From positions 76,191 through 140,190 of the forward strand of contig NZ_LMRD01000002.1 in assembly GCF_001425575.1 (NCBI RefSeq): 64,000 bases of DNA. Reading direction: 5' to 3'. The translations under genes were made by a program, and so were the position numbers. The notes under the pieces were generated by a model. It saw only the letters and a list, made by a program, of their open reading frames with translations. It did not search any database and had not been told where the DNA came from. The first letter of the stretch is position 1. Every line of letters begins with the position of its first letter. Source of the stretch: Aurantimonas sp. Leaf443. GTDB lineage: Bacteria; Pseudomonadota; Alphaproteobacteria; Rhizobiales; Rhizobiaceae. Below, piece after piece: positions 61,559 to 64,000 of this stretch.

Positions 61559-62935
61559 ATGAACGCCGTTCCCCAGCCCAACGACCTGCGCCCCATCATC
61601 GAGGCCGACCGCCGGCATGTCTGGCACCACATGCTCCAGCACAAGCCGCTGGAGACGAGCGACCCGCGCATCATCGTGGAGGGTAAGGGTCTGAAGGTCT
61701 GGGATGCGGCCGGACGCGAATATATCGACGCTCTGTCGGGCGGGGTCTGGACGGTGAATGTCGGCTATGGCCGCGCCTCGATCGCCGAGGCGGTGCGCGA
61801 CCAGCTCGTGCGGATGAACTACTTCGCCCAGTCGGCGGGCTCGATTCCCGCCGCGCGTTTTGCCGAGAAACTGCTCGAGAAAATGCCGGGCCTGTCGCGC
61901 GTCTACTTCGGCAATTCCGGCTCGGAGGCCAACGAGAAGGTCTTCAAGATGGTGCGCCAGATCGCGCAGCGCCATCACGGCGGAAACAAGTGGAAGATCC
62001 TGTATCGCGAGCGCGACTATCACGGCACCACGATCGGCACGCTCGCCGCGGGCGGTCAGCCGGAGCGCGCGGCCATGTACGGGCCGTATCCGGACGGTTT
62101 CTTCATGGTTCCGCACTGCATGGAATACCGCAAGCAATGGGATGTCGAGGCCTATGGTGAGCGCGCCGCCGATGCCATCGAGGAGGTGATCCTGCGCGAG
62201 GGGCCCGAGACGGTGGGCCTCCTGTGCCTGGAGCCCATCACGGCGGGCGGCGGCGTCATCGTGCCGCCCGAGGGCTACTGGGAGCGTGTGCAGGAGATTT
62301 GCCGCAAGTACGAGATCCTGCTCCATATCGACGAGGTGGTCTGCGGCCTCGGGCGCACCGGAACCTGGTTCGGCTACCAGAACTTCGGCATCCAGCCCGA
62401 TTTCGTGACCATGGCCAAGGGGGTCGCCTCGGGCTACGCCGCCATCTCCTGCACGGTGACGACCGAAGCCGTGTTCGAGAAGTTCAAGGACGGGTCCGAC
62501 CCGATGGCGCATTTCCGCGACATCTCGACTTTCGGCGGCTGCGCGGGCGGCCCGGCGGCGGCGCTGGAGAACATGCGCATCATCGAGGACGAGCATCTCC
62601 TCGACAACTGCCTCGCCATGGGCGCGCGGCTTCGGCTCAATCTCGAGGCCTTGAAGAACAAGCACGCCGTGATCGGCGACGTGCGCGGCATGGGCTTGTT
62701 CCAAGGCGCCGAACTGGTCGAGGACCGCACGACCAGGAAGCCGGTCGACGAGAAGAGCATCGCGCGCGTTATCGCGGAAACCACGGCGCGGGGCGTCCTG
62801 ATCGGTGCTTCCAACCGCTCGGTGCCCGGACTGAACAACGTCCTGTGCCTTGCGCCGGCGCTCGTCGCATCGGCGGCCGAGATCGACGCGATCACCTCGG
62901 CCATCGACGGAGCGCTCGCGGCAGTATTCGCCTGA
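61559..62935 (+). CDS. Class III aminotransferase, taurine-pyruvate type
   Basis: PLP-dependent omega-aminotransferase (458 residues). The PLP lysine is K287 in MAKGVASGY; D258 is in HIDEVVCGLGRTG. GNSGSEANEKVFKM near residue 119 binds the phosphate. The N-terminal HVWHHMLQHKPLETSDPRI and GGVWTVNVGYGR resemble taurine-pyruvate aminotransferase (Tpa), but no xsc or sulfoacetaldehyde genes are present nearby. Together with a MocR regulator, an amino acid-type ABC importer and an aldolase, it suggests catabolism of an imported amine or amino acid. Exact substrate unresolved. Confidence 0.82.
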   Translation: MNAVPQPNDLRPIIEADRRHVWHHMLQHKPLETSDPRIIVEGKGLKVWDAAGREYIDALSGGVWTVNVGYGRASIAEAVRDQLVRMNYFAQSAGSIPAARFAEKLLEKMPGLSRVYFGNSGSEANEKVFKMVRQIAQRHHGGNKWKILYRERDYHGTTIGTLAAGGQPERAAMYGPYPDGFFMVPHCMEYRKQWDVEAYGERAADAIEEVILREGPETVGLLCLEPITAGGGVIVPPEGYWERVQEICRKYEILLHIDEVVCGLGRTGTWFGYQNFGIQPDFVTMAKGVASGYAAISCTVTTEAVFEKFKDGSDPMAHFRDISTFGGCAGGPAAALENMRIIEDEHLLDNCLAMGARLRLNLEALKNKHAVIGDVRGMGLFQGAELVEDRTTRKPVDEKSIARVIAETTARGVLIGASNRSVPGLNNVLCLAPALVASAAEIDAITSAIDGALAAVFA

Positions 62936-63064
62936 TCGCGCGGGGAAAGACCCGCCCGTCGGCTCCCTGACCGGAGCCGGCGCGGGGGCTCGGCGCCCGC
63001 CGTTGCGGCCGCGACCGTCGTGACCCGCCGTCTTGAAATGGTCCGCCCTGACGTGTGGTCTTGA

Positions 63065-63493
63065 AAGCTTGCGACCGGCCGCAGCTTCCGGGTCGATGTG
63101 AGCCAGGCTGCGCGCTTCAACGTCACCAAGTTGCTGCCGCTGATCGAGGACATCCGCGAGCGGCTTTCGGGCGTGACGATCGAGGCGCTCGGCTGGCGCG
63201 TCTTCCTGGACCGCTACGACCGGCCGGGCATGCTCGTCTACCTCGACCCGCCCTACGACGGCACGGAGCACTTCTACGGGCGGGACGCGTTCGTGCGGGA
63301 GGACTTCGTGGCCATAGCCGAACGGCTGCAGCGGATGCGGGGCCGGTTCATCCTGTCGATCAACGACCACCCGGCCGTGCGCGCGATCTTCGATGGCTTC
63401 GCGATCGAGGCGGTTTCGACGACTTACACGGCGGCGAGGGCGGGGGCTTCGCGGGTCGGCGAACTGATCATCACGCCGTTAGAACGCGGATAG
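63065..63493 (+). pseudogene. D12-class adenine DNA methylase, 3' fragment
   Basis: The frame holds the C-terminal part of a Dam/D12-class N6-adenine methyltransferase. The catalytic motif LDPPY is in MLVYLDPPYDGTEHFYGRD, and RGRFILSINDHPAVRAIFDG and VGELIITPLERG are typical. The N-terminal SAM-binding part is missing: the frame is open only back to 63065, where a stop occurs, and the first codon usable as a start is a GTG at 63098. About 140 residues remain of some 270. Such genes are common in prophages, so this is probably an element remnant. Confidence 0.7.
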
Positions 63494-63515
63494 GGTCTAA
63501 CGGCCGGCGTGAAAA

Positions 63516-63559
63516 ATCTGTCCGAAGTTTCGCGCCGATCTGTCCGAAGTTTCGCGCCG
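63516..63559. repeat. Perfect 22-base tandem duplication
   Basis: The 22-base unit ATCTGTCCGAAGTTTCGCGC plus CG occurs twice back to back (63516-63537 and 63538-63559) with no mismatch. It lies 22 bases past the methylase fragment and may be an element end. Confidence 0.9.
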
Positions 63560-63900
63560 AGCCACAGCTCGTCGGCGGCTTTCGTCTAAGTATTTTATTT
63601 CATTAAGGAAAATGGCGCGCCGGTCAGACCAAAAGTGCGAACACATATATCATTGAAATTGCTTACGAAAAATAGTTACGATCAAGTGAGGATACGCAGA
63701 TGGAATGGCTAAGGCAGCTTCGAGCCAAAACGTTTGTCCGCCTGTTTTTTCGTCGTCTGCAGAAGCGGACGCCTGCAAGAACCGTGAATTGTTGCAGGAA
63801 GCCCAAATAGCTAAATTGCCGACTCAGACGAAACCGGGGGCGCCCATCCTTCGTATCAGTGTGTTTCTGCCAAATTAGTGCAAGATGACGATTAGGCTCA
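63560..63900. other. AT-richer stretch without a supported gene
   Basis: From about 63590 the composition becomes clearly AT-richer than the rest of the window (for example TATTTTATTTCATTAAGG). Short frames occur on both strands, including 93 codons at 63944-63663 minus, but none shows a recognisable family or ribosome-binding site. It looks like foreign DNA next to an insertion element. Confidence 0.5.
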
Positions 63901-63908
63901 GGACTGTT

Positions 63909-63954
63909 GATTTCCACTGAGAGCTGACCCAGGATTTCCATCAAGAACTGACCC
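63909..63954. repeat. IS21-like direct terminal repeats at right edge
   Basis: GATTTCCACTGAGAGCTGAC (63909 on) and GATTTCCATCAAGAACTGAC (63933 on), each continuing CC, are near-identical repeats 24 bases apart. Multiple imperfect repeats of this kind with CTGACCC are characteristic of the ends of IS21-type elements, from memory. No transposase is visible before the window ends, so the element would lie to the right. Confidence 0.5.
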
Positions 63955-64000
63955 GGCTTTGACGATGTTGGGCTGGTCAGGCCTTGGTCAAGTTCCGAGT

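Noticed and set aside
63663..63944. Minus-strand 93-codon frame at the right edge
   Set aside because: It starts within the IS21-like repeats, has no ribosome-binding site and no recognisable family.

Overview
The window is a very GC-rich (about 70 percent by eye) chromosomal segment from an alphaproteobacterium, most likely a member of the Hyphomicrobiales (Rhizobiales). The evidence is the gene order: rplU-rpmA-GNAT-obg-proBA-nadD-rsfS-rlmH-envC-like-ctpA-rppH, an atpHAGDC operon without F0 genes next to priA, and a betICBA operon that includes choline sulfatase. No plasmid or intact phage is visible, but there are several eroded mobile-element remnants and the right edge runs into foreign-looking DNA.

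Region 1 (1-19736) is an almost complete choline-to-glycine catabolic block. Divergent betI-betC-betB-betA (minus) and choXWV (plus) take up choline and convert choline-O-sulfate to choline, betaine aldehyde and glycine betaine. The plus-strand run soxA(partial)-soxG-gbcA-gbcB-dgcA-dgcB-etfA-etfB demethylates glycine betaine to dimethylglycine, sarcosine and glycine. Most junctions in this run are 4-base ATGA or GTGA overlaps. A BetI-like palindrome lies between betI and choX.

Region 2 (19737-20378) holds two decayed IS630-type transposase C-terminal fragments in opposite orientation. Region 3 (20379-33886) is housekeeping: a SleB-like wall hydrolase, ribosomal proteins L21 and L27 with promoter and terminator, Obg, proline biosynthesis, NAD biosynthesis, ribosome silencing and methylation, an EnvC-like murein hydrolase activator, CtpA, a divergent polysaccharide deacetylase and RppH. 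Region 4 (33956-45625) is on the minus strand: an MFS carrier, the F1 ATP synthase operon with an embedded 66-residue TRASH-like protein, a small membrane protein, PriA, Dps, MsrA and a GlcG-like protein. Region 5 (45660-53415) has an Hsp70 homologue, a DUF4258/DUF2283 pair whose first gene carries an amber stop, LepA, a GMC oxidoreductase with a tiny Tat-signal partner, and a CYTH/CHAD pair.

Region 6 (53504-62935) starts with tRNA-Thr(GGT), followed by an integrase remnant that seems to have cut off the 3' end of a gate-domain membrane protein gene. Next come an SDR, a polar amino-acid-type ABC transporter, a MocR-type regulator, a class II aldolase/adducin protein and a class III aminotransferase resembling taurine-pyruvate aminotransferase. 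The divergent intergenic region carries a perfect 12-base inverted repeat that looks like a MocR operator. I read this as an amino-compound catabolic cluster of uncertain substrate. Region 7 (62936-64000) contains a truncated D12 adenine methylase, a perfect 22-base tandem duplication, an AT-richer stretch and two IS21-like terminal repeats at the right edge.

I found no CRISPR array, rRNA operon or intact prophage. The most noteworthy candidates are the TRASH-like protein inside the ATP synthase operon, the MocR-controlled cluster with its operator, the GMC/Tat-peptide pair, and the tRNA-proximal scar that truncates the gate-domain gene.
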